Notes under the pieces: model-generated
Seen by the model: only the letters and a program-made list of their open reading frames with translations
What the model was told of the DNA's origin: nothing
Database searches by the model: none
Translations under genes and position numbers: made by a program
Shown: one piece after another, positions 1-8,022 of the stretch
Layout: every line of letters begins with the position of its first letter
Position numbering within the stretch: position 1 is the first letter of the stretch
From: Bermanella sp036960565
GTDB taxonomy: Bacteria > Pseudomonadota > Gammaproteobacteria > Pseudomonadales > Oceanobacteraceae
DNA length: 64,000 nt
Direction of reading: 5' to 3'
Assembly (NCBI GenBank): GCA_036960565.1
Contig: JBALXQ010000026.1
Span: forward strand, 20,684-84,683

Positions 1-434
1 GCCAAACCTTCACGAATGGCTTTAATCACAGGAATACCACCTGCTATACCGGCTTCATAACCGACAGTAACACCTGCTTCTTTGGCTGCGGCAAAAATCT
101 CTTCACCGTGCACGGCAATAAGCGCTTTATTGGCAGTAACAACGTGCTTGCCGTTTTTAATGGCTTCAAGCACTAATTCTTTGGCTACGTCATAGCCACC
201 GATAAGTTCAACCACCACGTCTACTTCAGGATTACGCGCCACATCAAAAATGTCACGAGTAATGGTTGTGCTGCTGGTATCGCAATCAGCATTATCACGA
301 CGAGCGCCAACTTGCTCAATAATAATGTCACGACCCGCACGGCGAGCAATCTCACTGGCGTTATTTGTTAATACGTTAAAAGTGCCACCACCAACGGTGC
401 CAAAACCACAGATACCTACTTTAACCGGCTTCAC
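1..434 (-). CDS. hom: homoserine dehydrogenase, N-terminal part (cut by window edge)
   Basis: NADP-dependent reduction of aspartate semialdehyde to homoserine in threonine/methionine synthesis, cytosolic. The minus-strand reading begins with GTG at 434 (M-K-P-V-K-V-G-I), 8 nt after GGAG, and runs off the left edge after about 144 codons. Visible are the Rossmann motif GFGTVGGG, the segment VDVVVELIGG and the dehydrogenase motif ANKALIAVHG, all typical of Hom. It lies downstream of dsbC in the same orientation, as in Pseudomonas, but a strong terminator separates the two genes, so hom probably has its own promoter in 435-620. The C-terminal catalytic and ACT domains lie outside the window. Confidence 0.95.
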   Translation of the reverse strand, partial: MKPVKVGICGFGTVGGGTFNVLTNNASEIARRAGRDIIIEQVGARRDNADCDTSSTTITRDIFDVARNPEVDVVVELIGGYDVAKELVLEAIKNGKHVVTANKALIAVHGEEIFAAAKEAGVTVGYEAGIAGGIPVIKAIREGL

Positions 435-620
435 AACACGTTCTCCGTTATGTTGTCGTCACACCCATTTCAAAATTGGAATTGGTATGGCGTATCGACT
501 GAAAAATTTGGGGCTAAATGTATCACAAAGTGGCTAAAAATGACGCTATAAATATGATTTAAAGACAAGAAAGGCGGGGCCTAAGCTAGAAATTTTGCGA
601 AGCTTAGGTGCAGAATGGAA

Positions 621-652
621 AAAACCGCAGAATGGCAACATTCTGCGGTTTT
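621..652 (-). terminator. intrinsic terminator after dsbC
   Basis: Perfect 13-bp stem (621-633 with 640-652, loop GGCAAC), 26 bp beyond the dsbC stop codon. Read on the minus strand the stem ends in a run of six T. It separates dsbC from hom. Confidence 0.85.
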
Positions 653-677
653 AAGGAAATCTAAATAGCGCTAATAG

Positions 678-1430
678 TTATAGCCCAAGCTTCTTGGCAA
701 GTTCATCGGCCGGCATGTAGCCTGGTACCAATTCGCCGGTTTCAAACACCAAAGCAGGGGTGCCACGTACGCCAAATTGCTCACCCAACGCCAATTGCGC
801 TTCAATAGGCGCGTCACAATTTAGGTTTTCTTTAATAAAACCTGTGGCTTTCGCTTTGCTCATGGCCGCAGGACGATCGCTATCACACCACACCGACTTC
901 AACTTCTTATAAGAGCCTGTGTATTTGGTTCGTTTTTGGTCGCTATAGATACCCGCTCTAGGGTAGGCCAGGTAGCGTACGGTAATACCCAGCTCGTTTA
1001 AGCGTGGCACTTCACGGTGTAACTTACGGCAATAACCACAATCTACATCGGTGAATACGTTTATAACGGCTTTTTGCTCACCCTTACTCTGAAAAACCAC
1101 CATGTCATCTACATTCACAGCCGCCAATAACTTCTGACGCTTAGCATCGCCACGCTTGGCGGTTAAATCAACCAATTGCCCTGGAGTCGCTTCAAATAGT
1201 GAGCCGTAAACAAAAAACTTACCATCTGGAGTACTGTATAAAACTTGGCCTGAAGTAAGCTCTACTTCATATAACGCCTGACCCTCAACCTGAGTAGCAC
1301 TTTGTAAAATTAAATTTGGCTGAGCTGCACGCAAGCCCTTGGAGATTGTCTCTTCTACACTTTCTTCTGCCTGACTGGTCAGGGCCATTAAGGAGCCAAT
1401 TACCGCGCCAAATAACAAAATGATCCGCAT
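678..1430 (-). CDS. dsbC: thiol:disulfide interchange protein DsbC
   Basis: Periplasmic disulfide isomerase that reshuffles wrong disulfides and is kept reduced by DsbD. 250 aa, the usual DsbC length. It has a signal peptide at about residues 1-21 ending SQA, an N-terminal dimerisation domain, then a thioredoxin fold with the active-site CGYC at 131-134, a second cysteine pair at 182 and 205, and the cis-proline motif RGTP at 222-225. The order rplS-dsbC-hom matches Pseudomonas. dsbC is separated from rplS by nearly 500 bp that include a terminator, so it is likely transcribed on its own. Confidence 0.95.
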   Translation of the reverse strand: MRIILLFGAVIGSLMALTSQAEESVEETISKGLRAAQPNLILQSATQVEGQALYEVELTSGQVLYSTPDGKFFVYGSLFEATPGQLVDLTAKRGDAKRQKLLAAVNVDDMVVFQSKGEQKAVINVFTDVDCGYCRKLHREVPRLNELGITVRYLAYPRAGIYSDQKRTKYTGSYKKLKSVWCDSDRPAAMSKAKATGFIKENLNCDAPIEAQLALGEQFGVRGTPALVFETGELVPGYMPADELAKKLGL

Positions 1431-1755
1431 GATTGTTCTCTGATTTATTAAGTCTGGGTATTAGAGCACTAACCCAGTGAACAGTTCCAGCGATCACTTG
1501 ATAAAGTGAGATGAATTTCTGACAAAACTCAGTGAGAAACCCATTAAAGACCCATAGGTTAAGGGATTCAGGGGATGTGTGAAATTTGGAACAGTGATTT
1601 TCTGTGGATAAGCTTAGTGGGAGTTTGAGCTGGGTATCTGACGAGGTTTGCTATGTGGCCGTGTTTGAGCCAAGGGCAATAGGTTTGGATTATGGCGATG
1701 CCTCTTTGCTTGAATCAATAGCAATAGCTCTGAAACATACCGCTCCTTGCCATCC

Positions 1756-1838
1756 TGGCACCGCGTCATTGCTTACAGGATGTAAGTACTTAGGATTTGT
1801 CTGGAACAAAAATCCTGACGTACGTCCTGTACGCAAAA
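1756..1838. repeat. interspersed hairpin repeat, copy A
   Basis: About 83 bp that recur at 43567-43651. The first 22 bases (TGGCACCGCGTCATTGCTTACA) and the following block GGATGTAAGTACTTAGGATTT are the same in both copies apart from one indel. The unit folds on itself: GGATGTAAGTACTTAGGA pairs imperfectly with TCCTgacGTACGTCC. It ends directly at the rplS terminator. It encodes nothing and has no transposase, so it resembles a REP- or MITE-like element. Confidence 0.7.
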
Positions 1839-1862
1839 GGGCCATTCTTGCGAATGACCCTT
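1837..1862 (-). terminator. terminator of the rpsP-rplS operon
   Basis: Stem 1837-1847 with 1852-1862, loop TTGC, one mismatch. It lies 66 bp beyond the rplS stop on the minus strand and also has a T-rich run on the plus side (TTCTTTT). It overlaps the end of repeat copy A. Confidence 0.75.
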
Positions 1863-1927
1863 CTTTTGCTAACTCGTAAATTACCCTACTGCCATGAATG
1901 ACATCAAGGTAGTAATAGCTAAGGCTA

Positions 1928-2290
1928 TTACTTACGAACCAACTTCTCTTTGATACGTGCAGAACGACCACTACGCTCACGCAAGTAGTAGATCTTGGCC
2001 TGACGAACAGCACCACGACGTTTAACTTCGATGCTATCGATTAAACGGCTGTGAGTCTGGAAAGTACGCTCAACACCAACACCGCTAGAGATCTTACGAA
2101 CGATGAAAGAAGAGTTTAGGCCACGGTTTTTCTTAGCGATTACAACACCTTCATAGGCCTGTAGACGCTCACGTGTACCTTCTTTTACTTTAACCTGAAC
2201 GATAACGGTATCACCGGCACCAAATACAGGGATATCAGTTTTAAGCTGTGCAGACTCGATGGCCTGGATAATCTTGTTCTTGCTGCTCAT
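1928..2290 (-). CDS. rplS: 50S ribosomal protein L19
   Basis: Protein of the large ribosomal subunit at the 30S-50S interface. 120 aa, normal length, beginning M-S-S-K-N-K-I-I and containing the L19 hallmark stretches VKEGTRERLQ, YEGVVIAKKNRG and RRGAVRQAKIYYLRER. The start is supported by GAGGAG six bases before ATG. It is the last gene of the rpsP-rimM-trmD-rplS operon, 28 bp after trmD, and is followed by a terminator. Confidence 0.98.
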   Translation of the reverse strand: MSSKNKIIQAIESAQLKTDIPVFGAGDTVIVQVKVKEGTRERLQAYEGVVIAKKNRGLNSSFIVRKISSGVGVERTFQTHSRLIDSIEVKRRGAVRQAKIYYLRERSGRSARIKEKLVRK

Positions 2291-2318
2291 GGCTAGCTCC
2301 TCGTTATTACGGATAGGT

Positions 2319-3065
2319 TCAAGTGTCGCCTTGAACTTCGCGTATAAATTCCTGCAAAAGCGCTTGCTCGTTTTTATCGAGTGGCCTTTGCTCCAGCAGA
2401 TCTGGCCTACGCTGCCAGGTCCGCCCTAACGCCTGCTTTAGACGCCATTGCTTAATTTTTTTGTGATCACCACTTAACAAAATGCCGGGCACTTGCTCGC
2501 CGTCATGATTATCCGGTCGAGTATAGTGAGGGCAGTCTAATAAGCCGTCGACAAACGAATCTTCGACTGCACTTAGCTCATGCCCCAAAACCCCTGGTAC
2601 CAAGCGAATGATGCTATCCATCATCACCATGGCTGCCAGTTCACCGCCACTCAGAACGTAGTCGCCTATGGACCACTCTTCGTCCACTTGCGTTTGAATC
2701 AAACGCTCGTCTACGCCTTCGTAACGACCAGCCAAGAAGATTAAGCCATCTTCTTTAGCTAATTCGTCCGCCCCTGCTTGGTCAAGTTTACGACCCTGCG
2801 GAGACAAATATATCACTTTGCTTTGAGATCCTAATTTGGCCTTTGCCGCGTCAATTGCTTGCGCTAACGGCTCAACCTTCATCACCATGCCCGGACCACC
2901 ACCGTAAGGTCGGTCGTCTACGGTTTGATGCCTATCGGTGGTGAAATCTCTTGGATTCCAGCAATCAATAGAGACCAATCCGCTGGTGACTGCGCGGCCT
3001 GTTACACCCTGCTCAGTCAACGCCTGGAACATCTCAGGAAATATGGAGATGATGCCAAACTGCAT
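2319..3065 (-). CDS. trmD: tRNA (guanine-37-N1)-methyltransferase TrmD
   Basis: SPOUT methyltransferase that makes m1G37 in tRNAs reading CNN codons and so prevents frameshifting. About 248 aa from the ATG at 3065. The open frame extends seven codons further, but M-Q-F-G-I-I-S-I-F-P-E-M-F is the conserved beginning and has GGA nine bases before it. Motifs include RPYGGGPGMVMKVEPL, LAGRYEGVDERL and IGDYVLSGGELA, which form the knotted SAM-binding site. It starts 2 bp after the rimM stop, so translation is probably coupled. Confidence 0.97.
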   Translation of the reverse strand: MQFGIISIFPEMFQALTEQGVTGRAVTSGLVSIDCWNPRDFTTDRHQTVDDRPYGGGPGMVMKVEPLAQAIDAAKAKLGSQSKVIYLSPQGRKLDQAGADELAKEDGLIFLAGRYEGVDERLIQTQVDEEWSIGDYVLSGGELAAMVMMDSIIRLVPGVLGHELSAVEDSFVDGLLDCPHYTRPDNHDGEQVPGILLSGDHKKIKQWRLKQALGRTWQRRPDLLEQRPLDKNEQALLQEFIREVQGDT

Positions 3066-3067
3066 AA

Positions 3068-3595
3068 TTAGAATTCCGGATCCCAATCTACTTTAACAAC
3101 GCCGTCTTCTAGGTTTATAGTTTGTAAACATGGGTCTGCATATGGCAGCCAACGCTCACGCCCATCTACACTTTCTTTACACGGTTTAACGACCATTACA
3201 TCGTTAGCCCCGGTATTGAAAAGATGGCTTATACGCCCTAAAACTACGTCGTCAGTGGTAACCACTAACAAACTTTCTAACTGGTGGTAATAATATTCAC
3301 CATCATCAGAACTAGGCAGCGCGTCCTTAAGAACCGCTACCTCGCACTGGCAGTACTTCTGCGCCAATGTCCGATCTTGACAGTCATCCAGTGCCGCCAC
3401 TAAACCTTTGCCGTGTGGGCGCCAGTTACTGACTTTGACTGAAGTCCAGTGTCCATTCATATTCACAAACCACTCACCATAAGAGAATATATTCTCCATA
3501 GGTTCGGTATGACTATAAACTTTCACCCAACCTTTGATGCCGTAGACACCGGTTACTTTGCCAATTACGGCTAAATTATCAGGCGTTTTATTCAT
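3068..3595 (-). CDS. rimM: ribosome maturation factor RimM
   Basis: Assists late maturation of the 30S head and binds S19. 175 aa from the ATG at 3595; a TTG one codon upstream is possible but less likely. The N-terminal RimM barrel has IGKVTGVYGIKGWVKV, and the C-terminal PRC-barrel region contains the usual GANDVMVV stretch and ends in a WDPEF tail. It sits between rpsP and trmD as in nearly all proteobacteria. Confidence 0.96.
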   Translation of the reverse strand: MNKTPDNLAVIGKVTGVYGIKGWVKVYSHTEPMENIFSYGEWFVNMNGHWTSVKVSNWRPHGKGLVAALDDCQDRTLAQKYCQCEVAVLKDALPSSDDGEYYYHQLESLLVVTTDDVVLGRISHLFNTGANDVMVVKPCKESVDGRERWLPYADPCLQTINLEDGVVKVDWDPEF

Positions 3596-3620
3596 CAAAA
3601 TTTCTTATTACCAATCTCAA

Positions 3621-3875
3621 TTAAGCTGCAGTCTGTTTTTTAGAATCTTTAAGTAACTTGGCAACACGGTCACTTGGCTGAGCGCCTTTGCTCATCCAGT
3701 ATTCAACGCGTTCAAGATTTACACGTAGAACTTCTTCAGAACCACGGGCAACTGGGTTGAAGAAACCAACGCGTTCGATGAAGCGACCGTCACGTGGGAA
3801 ACGCTGATCAGCAACAGACAAATGATAAAAAGGACGTTTTTTAGAGCCACTACGGGCTAAGCGAATTACTACCAT
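3621..3875 (-). CDS. rpsP: 30S ribosomal protein S16
   Basis: Small-subunit assembly protein, 84 aa, starting M-V-V-I-R-L-A-R-S-G-S-K-K-R-P-F-Y, the invariant S16 N-terminus. First gene of the operon, 25 bp before rimM. In Pseudomonas ffh lies directly upstream; here a binding-protein gene and a repeat array lie between, so the rpsP promoter should be in 3876-4037. Confidence 0.98.
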   Translation of the reverse strand: MVVIRLARSGSKKRPFYHLSVADQRFPRDGRFIERVGFFNPVARGSEEVLRVNLERVEYWMSKGAQPSDRVAKLLKDSKKQTAA

Positions 3876-4037
3876 ACGACAGTACCTTCTCGATTATGGG
3901 CAGGCTTTAACATGACCTACCATTACAAATAGCAACTACCAAAATGGCAGATGCACTATTAGGGGCGCGAATTGTATAGGAATTACGCAAATAAAGAAAG
4001 GATAGCCGGTAGCCATGGCGTTACCAGCTAAGAGGGA

Positions 4038-4796
4038 TTATTTTAGTCCATAATGGGCTTTGCGCTCACGCACCCAGGTTTTATTAGTGCGCAAAAACTG
4101 GTTTAACTCTTTCACCAACCCTCCATGATGAATAGAAGAAAGCATATATAAAGAACGTGTTTTCACCAGATTACGACGAAAAGTCACACTAGTAGCAGGG
4201 TGCCCTGCTTCCTGAACCAATTTAATAAAGGCTTCTACATTGTAATACACCCCATCAAAACGTCCGGCATACAGACCTTCAATTAGGCTTTCTAGAGTAT
4301 CCTCTGCCACCAGCTCAATTTCTCCCGCCTCAATATCACCTTGATAACCCCAAGCGGTGAAGCCTTTAATGGTACCCAGTTTACTCAATGGCTTGTCTTT
4401 ATTGGCATACAAGCTCACCACTCCATCGGTGAAATAAGCAATGGGAGCACTATAGGTAATGGATGACTCTTTTTTAATGTCACGTTGCCACAACAGGTTA
4501 TCGGGTAGGCGAAAGTCTACCTCTTCATTTATATAGGCTGCCCACAAGTCCTCCACTGACATAATGCGAAAATCGATATCAAAGTCTTGGTCCTTCGCAA
4601 ACTTATTAATCACCTCAACCAAGTAACCTCGAGGTTTTTCTCCGTTGAAGTCGTAGTGGGGGAAATGATTAACCGCCTCTACTCCAACCGTGTAGGTTTT
4701 CGCTTGTACCTGGAAACCGACAGAAGCGGCAAGAATCAGCAATAGCAATTGGGTGTATGAGCGGAAACAGTTTTTATAAAAAGAGTTGGCCATCAT
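4038..4796 (-). CDS. periplasmic solute-binding-like protein (SBP_bac_3 type)
   Basis: Exported protein of about 252 aa resembling amino-acid-type substrate-binding proteins. From ATG 4796 (AAGGTG seven bases upstream; the open frame continues 26 codons further without support) it has a signal peptide ending in VQAK, then TYTVGVEAVNHFPHYDF, the RGYLVEVINKFAKD stretch that shapes the first lobe, and a second-lobe segment with WGYQGD. No permease or ATPase gene is adjacent, so it may serve a distant transporter or a signalling protein. It is inserted between ffh and rpsP, which are neighbours in related genomes. Ligand unknown. Confidence 0.75.
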   Translation of the reverse strand: MMANSFYKNCFRSYTQLLLLILAASVGFQVQAKTYTVGVEAVNHFPHYDFNGEKPRGYLVEVINKFAKDQDFDIDFRIMSVEDLWAAYINEEVDFRLPDNLLWQRDIKKESSITYSAPIAYFTDGVVSLYANKDKPLSKLGTIKGFTAWGYQGDIEAGEIELVAEDTLESLIEGLYAGRFDGVYYNVEAFIKLVQEAGHPATSVTFRRNLVKTRSLYMLSSIHHGGLVKELNQFLRTNKTWVRERKAHYGLK

Positions 4797-5050
4797 TTTA
4801 TTACACCTTGGGTATACCCTTTGAGGCGGGCCTAAGGCCTGCTCATTATTTTTGTTGTGCCGGAGTATAAACATGATAAATAATAAAAAATAAGACTAAG
4901 TTCGTAGAATGAAACAAAAACTGACTATTTAGACAATAATGGCAACATTAGACTAGAAACTGTTTGTTTTTTAGCCTGATAGTTTCGTGATGCCTATTTT
5001 CGACTCAACCATAGGAAGGGGGTTCAGGGCACTTTATTAGATTCGGATAG

Positions 5051-5360
5051 CGTCCATCCCTGGGTATTTCTTGATGCTTGTTCCCTACAGAACCAACTTA
5101 CTATGCAGAAAGCACTCATCCCTGAGCATTCCTTGGCGCTTGTTCCCTACAGCACCAAATTACCGTGCAGAAAGCACCCATCCCAGAGCATTCATTGGTG
5201 CTTGCTCCCTACAGCACCAAATTACCGTGCAGAAAGCACCCATTCCAAAGCATTCATTGGTGCTTGTTCCCTACAGCACCAAATTACCGTGTAGAAAGCA
5301 CCCATCCCAGGGCGTTCATTGGTGATTGTTCCCTACAGCACCAATATACAGCCCATCCAT
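5051..5360. repeat. 62-bp tandem repeat array, five units
   Basis: Five consecutive units with an exact 62-bp spacing: the core TTCCCTACAG falls at 5081, 5143, 5205 (CTCCCTACAG), 5267 and 5329. Units begin near 5051, 5113, 5175, 5237 and 5299; the middle ones are near-identical and the outer ones diverge. Each unit can form hairpins between AAGCACC and GGTGCTT, and also between GGTGCT and AGCACC of the same unit. As 62 is not a multiple of three and the overlapping open frames are only repeats of the unit, it is non-coding. It lies just past the ffh terminator and about 250 bp upstream of the binding-protein gene that starts at 4796. Confidence 0.9.
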
Positions 5361-5369
5361 GGGCATAAA

Positions 5370-5392
5370 AAAGTCGGGCAATGCCCGACTTT
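5370..5392 (-). terminator. ffh terminator
   Basis: Perfect 10-bp stem AAAGTCGGGC / GCCCGACTTT with a three-base loop, followed on the minus strand by a run of T. It lies 30 bp after the ffh stop codon. Confidence 0.9.
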
Positions 5393-5421
5393 ATGGAACC
5401 ACTTGTATTGGCCTAGACGCC

Positions 5422-6852
5422 TTATTTAAAAGGGAAGCCGCCACCGCCCATACCTGGAGGCATACCACCGCCCGGCATTCCGCCTGGGCCACCTTGGCCT
5501 CCAGCTCCGCCCATGCCTTTCATGGCTCCCATCATTTTGCGCATGCCGCCTTTACCCGACATTTTTTTCATCATTTTTTGCATTTGCTTATGTTGCTTAA
5601 GAACGCGATTGATCTCTTGGATGTTGGTGCCCGAACCCGCAGCAATTCGCTTTTTACGACTGCCATTAATTTTATCTGGGAAATGGCGCTCTAAAGGTGT
5701 CATTGAATTAATGACTGCTTCGGTTTGATGCAATTGCTTTTCAGCTACATCCATTTGCCCAGCAGCATCGCCCATTTTCCCCATGCCTGGCAGCTTATCG
5801 ACCATGCCCATAAGGCCACCCATGCTTTTCATTTGAATCAATTGATCGCGGAAATCTTCTAGGTCGAAACCCTTACCCTTCTTGATTTTCTTAGCCAGCT
5901 TTTCAGCCTTGCTTTTATCAACCTTACGCTCGACTTCTTCAATTAGAGATAAAACATCCCCCATGTCCAAAATACGAGAAGCCATACGATCAGGGTGAAA
6001 AGGCTCAAGGGCGTCAACTTTTTCGCCCATGCCCACAAACTTTAATGGCTTACCAGTAATGTGACGCACCGATAATGCAGCACCGCCACGAGCATCACCG
6101 TCGGCCTTACTTAGTATCACACCCGTAAGCGGTAGGGCTTCGTTAAATGCTTTCGCTGTGTTGGCGGCATCTTGACCTGTCATGGCATCGACCACAAACA
6201 AGGTTTCAGCCGGATCAATGGCTTTATGCAGCTGCTGAATCTCAGCCATCATGGCTTCATCAATGGCTAATCGACCGGCGGTATCAACGATAAGCACGTC
6301 GGCAAATTGAATCTTGGCTTCGGCGATGGCAGCCTTGGCGATATCCACAGGCTTCTGACTGATGTCAGATGGGAAAAATAAAGCGTCTACCTCTTTAGAT
6401 AAGGTTTCTAACTGTTTAATTGCGGCCGGACGGTAAACGTCGGCACTCACCAACATAACCTTTTTCTTTTCGCGCTCTTTTAAATAAAGCGCAAGCTTGG
6501 CCGCTGTGGTGGTTTTACCCGCACCTTGCAAACCCGCCATAAGAATAATAGCCGGCGGCTTAACCGCTAGGTTTAGACCTTCATTGGCCTCACCCATAAC
6601 GCTTTGTAATTCTTGGTGAACAATTTTAAGAAAGGCTTGGCCTGGGCTAAGGCTTTTTAATACTTCACTGCCTACCGCGCGCTCTTTTACCTGATTGGTA
6701 AAGGCTTTAACCACGGGCAAGGCTACGTCGGCTTCCAATAAAGCCATACGCACTTCGCGTATCGTGCCTTTAATATTCTCTTCGGTAATTTTTGCTTTGC
6801 CACTTATGGAATGCAAAGCGCCACTGAGGCGGTCTTGTAAGTTTTCAAACAT
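5422..6852 (-). CDS. ffh: signal recognition particle protein Ffh
   Basis: GTPase that binds 4.5S RNA and signal sequences and delivers ribosomes to FtsY at the inner membrane. 476 aa. The N domain is followed by the G domain with GLQGAGKTTTAAKLA (P-loop, about residue 106), DTAGRL and SKADGDARGGAALS, and by the methionine-rich M domain (MQKMMKKMSGKGGMRKMM). The C-terminus is unusually Gly/Met/Pro-rich and ends GGGFPFK. It has its own terminator. ypjD and yfjD lie divergently beside it, the same neighbours as in E. coli. Confidence 0.98.
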   Translation of the reverse strand: MFENLQDRLSGALHSISGKAKITEENIKGTIREVRMALLEADVALPVVKAFTNQVKERAVGSEVLKSLSPGQAFLKIVHQELQSVMGEANEGLNLAVKPPAIILMAGLQGAGKTTTAAKLALYLKEREKKKVMLVSADVYRPAAIKQLETLSKEVDALFFPSDISQKPVDIAKAAIAEAKIQFADVLIVDTAGRLAIDEAMMAEIQQLHKAIDPAETLFVVDAMTGQDAANTAKAFNEALPLTGVILSKADGDARGGAALSVRHITGKPLKFVGMGEKVDALEPFHPDRMASRILDMGDVLSLIEEVERKVDKSKAEKLAKKIKKGKGFDLEDFRDQLIQMKSMGGLMGMVDKLPGMGKMGDAAGQMDVAEKQLHQTEAVINSMTPLERHFPDKINGSRKKRIAAGSGTNIQEINRVLKQHKQMQKMMKKMSGKGGMRKMMGAMKGMGGAGGQGGPGGMPGGGMPPGMGGGGFPFK

Positions 6853-7091
6853 AGCTGGACATCTCTATCAATTACGTTGGCTTGCGCGGTCTACTTCACA
6901 AAAAGGTCGTTTTTAAGACCCGCGCTCTTCGGGCTGTCGTCTAACCCTATACATCTGACGCCACTGTGTGCACAATTGAGCAGCATTATATAGGGAAGTC
7001 CACAAGAACTCACTCTTACTGAGCCAGATTCATAAAAGGCTGTGTGCTTCCACAATAAAAACTTCATGCAAAGCAGGAAATCACCCTTAAC

Positions 7092-7892
7092 ATGGCCAAG
7101 CTGTTCGCAATTACTGCCATCGCTCTGTACTTACTAAGCACCTTTCGCCAAATTAAGGCCGTTACCAATTCTCAAAGCGCTAACCGAAATCAGGTTATCG
7201 GGCTGGGAATGATTGCCACCGTATTCCATGGCGCTGCCTGGTTTACCCCCATGCTGAATCAGGATTACATTGCTCTAGGATTCTTTAGCGTCGGTTCATT
7301 AATTGCCTTAGTGATCAGTGCTTTAATTGTATTAAGTGCCATCAAGCAGCCTCTTGAGAACCTACTGCTGGGGATTTTCCCTATGTCAGCCTTATTACTA
7401 TCGGTTAACCTGTTTGTTCCAGAAGTACAGGTGGCAGGCAATAATTGGAACAATGGCCTGACCTCTCATATTATTTTATCCATCATGGCCTACAGCATAT
7501 TAACCATCGCCGCATTTCAGGCCATTCTACTGATGGTGCAAAACTACCAACTAAAACATAAACACATGACAGGTATCATGCGTGTGCTGCCTCCCTTGCA
7601 AACCATGGAGAGTTTATTATTTCAAATGCTCAGTGCCGGCACTGGATTATTAACACTGGCTATTGCCTCAGGCTTTTTATTTCTTGATGACCTTTTTGCT
7701 CAGCATTTATTACACAAGACCCTGTTCACCCTTATTTCCTGGGCCATATTTAGCTTTTTATTATTTGCCCATTGGCGCTTTGGTTGGCGTGGGACTGCTG
7801 CCTCTAAATGGACGTTAACCGCCATGGCATTTTTGGTACTGGCCTTCTTTGGCAGTAAGCTGGTTCTAGAAATCATTTTACAAAGGACCTAA
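7092..7892 (+). CDS. ypjD: YpjD/CcsA-like inner-membrane protein
   Basis: Integral membrane protein of 266 aa with about eight hydrophobic segments, of the cytochrome c assembly (CcsA/CcmC-like) superfamily. It belongs to the short YpjD branch, not the heme lyases: the Trp-rich heme-handling motif of true CcsA is not evident. The family has been linked to the CorB-type transporter encoded next to it, and the ffh-ypjD-yfjD neighbourhood is conserved in gammaproteobacteria. Starts at ATG 7092. The biochemical role is not settled. Confidence 0.85.
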   Translation: MAKLFAITAIALYLLSTFRQIKAVTNSQSANRNQVIGLGMIATVFHGAAWFTPMLNQDYIALGFFSVGSLIALVISALIVLSAIKQPLENLLLGIFPMSALLLSVNLFVPEVQVAGNNWNNGLTSHIILSIMAYSILTIAAFQAILLMVQNYQLKHKHMTGIMRVLPPLQTMESLLFQMLSAGTGLLTLAIASGFLFLDDLFAQHLLHKTLFTLISWAIFSFLLFAHWRFGWRGTAASKWTLTAMAFLVLAFFGSKLVLEIILQRT

Positions 7893-8022
7893 CCCCTGAC
7901 GCGACAGCTCACGAACCAAAGGTAGCTCTAATTTCTGCTAAACCCAACAAGGCGCAACTTCTATTAGGAATTGCACCGAAAAAGGTTTAGTCTAAGCGCT
8001 TTATAGTCACCAGGCCCCCTTC

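Larger units (their letters stand above)
1431..1927. other. intergenic stretch dsbC-rplS
   Basis: About 500 bp without a credible gene. It holds the promoter region of dsbC (toward 1431), the interspersed hairpin repeat at 1756-1838 and the rplS terminator at 1837-1862. Open frames that cross it are built from the repeat or from the antisense of rplS and show no family resemblance. Confidence 0.6.

Noticed and set aside
1604..1879. 91-codon plus-strand frame over the dsbC-rplS gap
   Set aside because: It runs through the hairpin repeat and terminator, with no recognisable protein and no upstream ribosome site.
5051..5360. CRISPR array or integron attC sites
   Set aside because: The whole 62-bp unit repeats without unique spacers, no cas gene or integrase is present, and the units are adjacent, so it is a plain tandem repeat.
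5071..5368. Overlapping plus-strand open frames within the 62-bp array
   Set aside because: Three frames translate the same DNA unit in turn because 62 is not a multiple of three. They have no Shine-Dalgarno and no family likeness.
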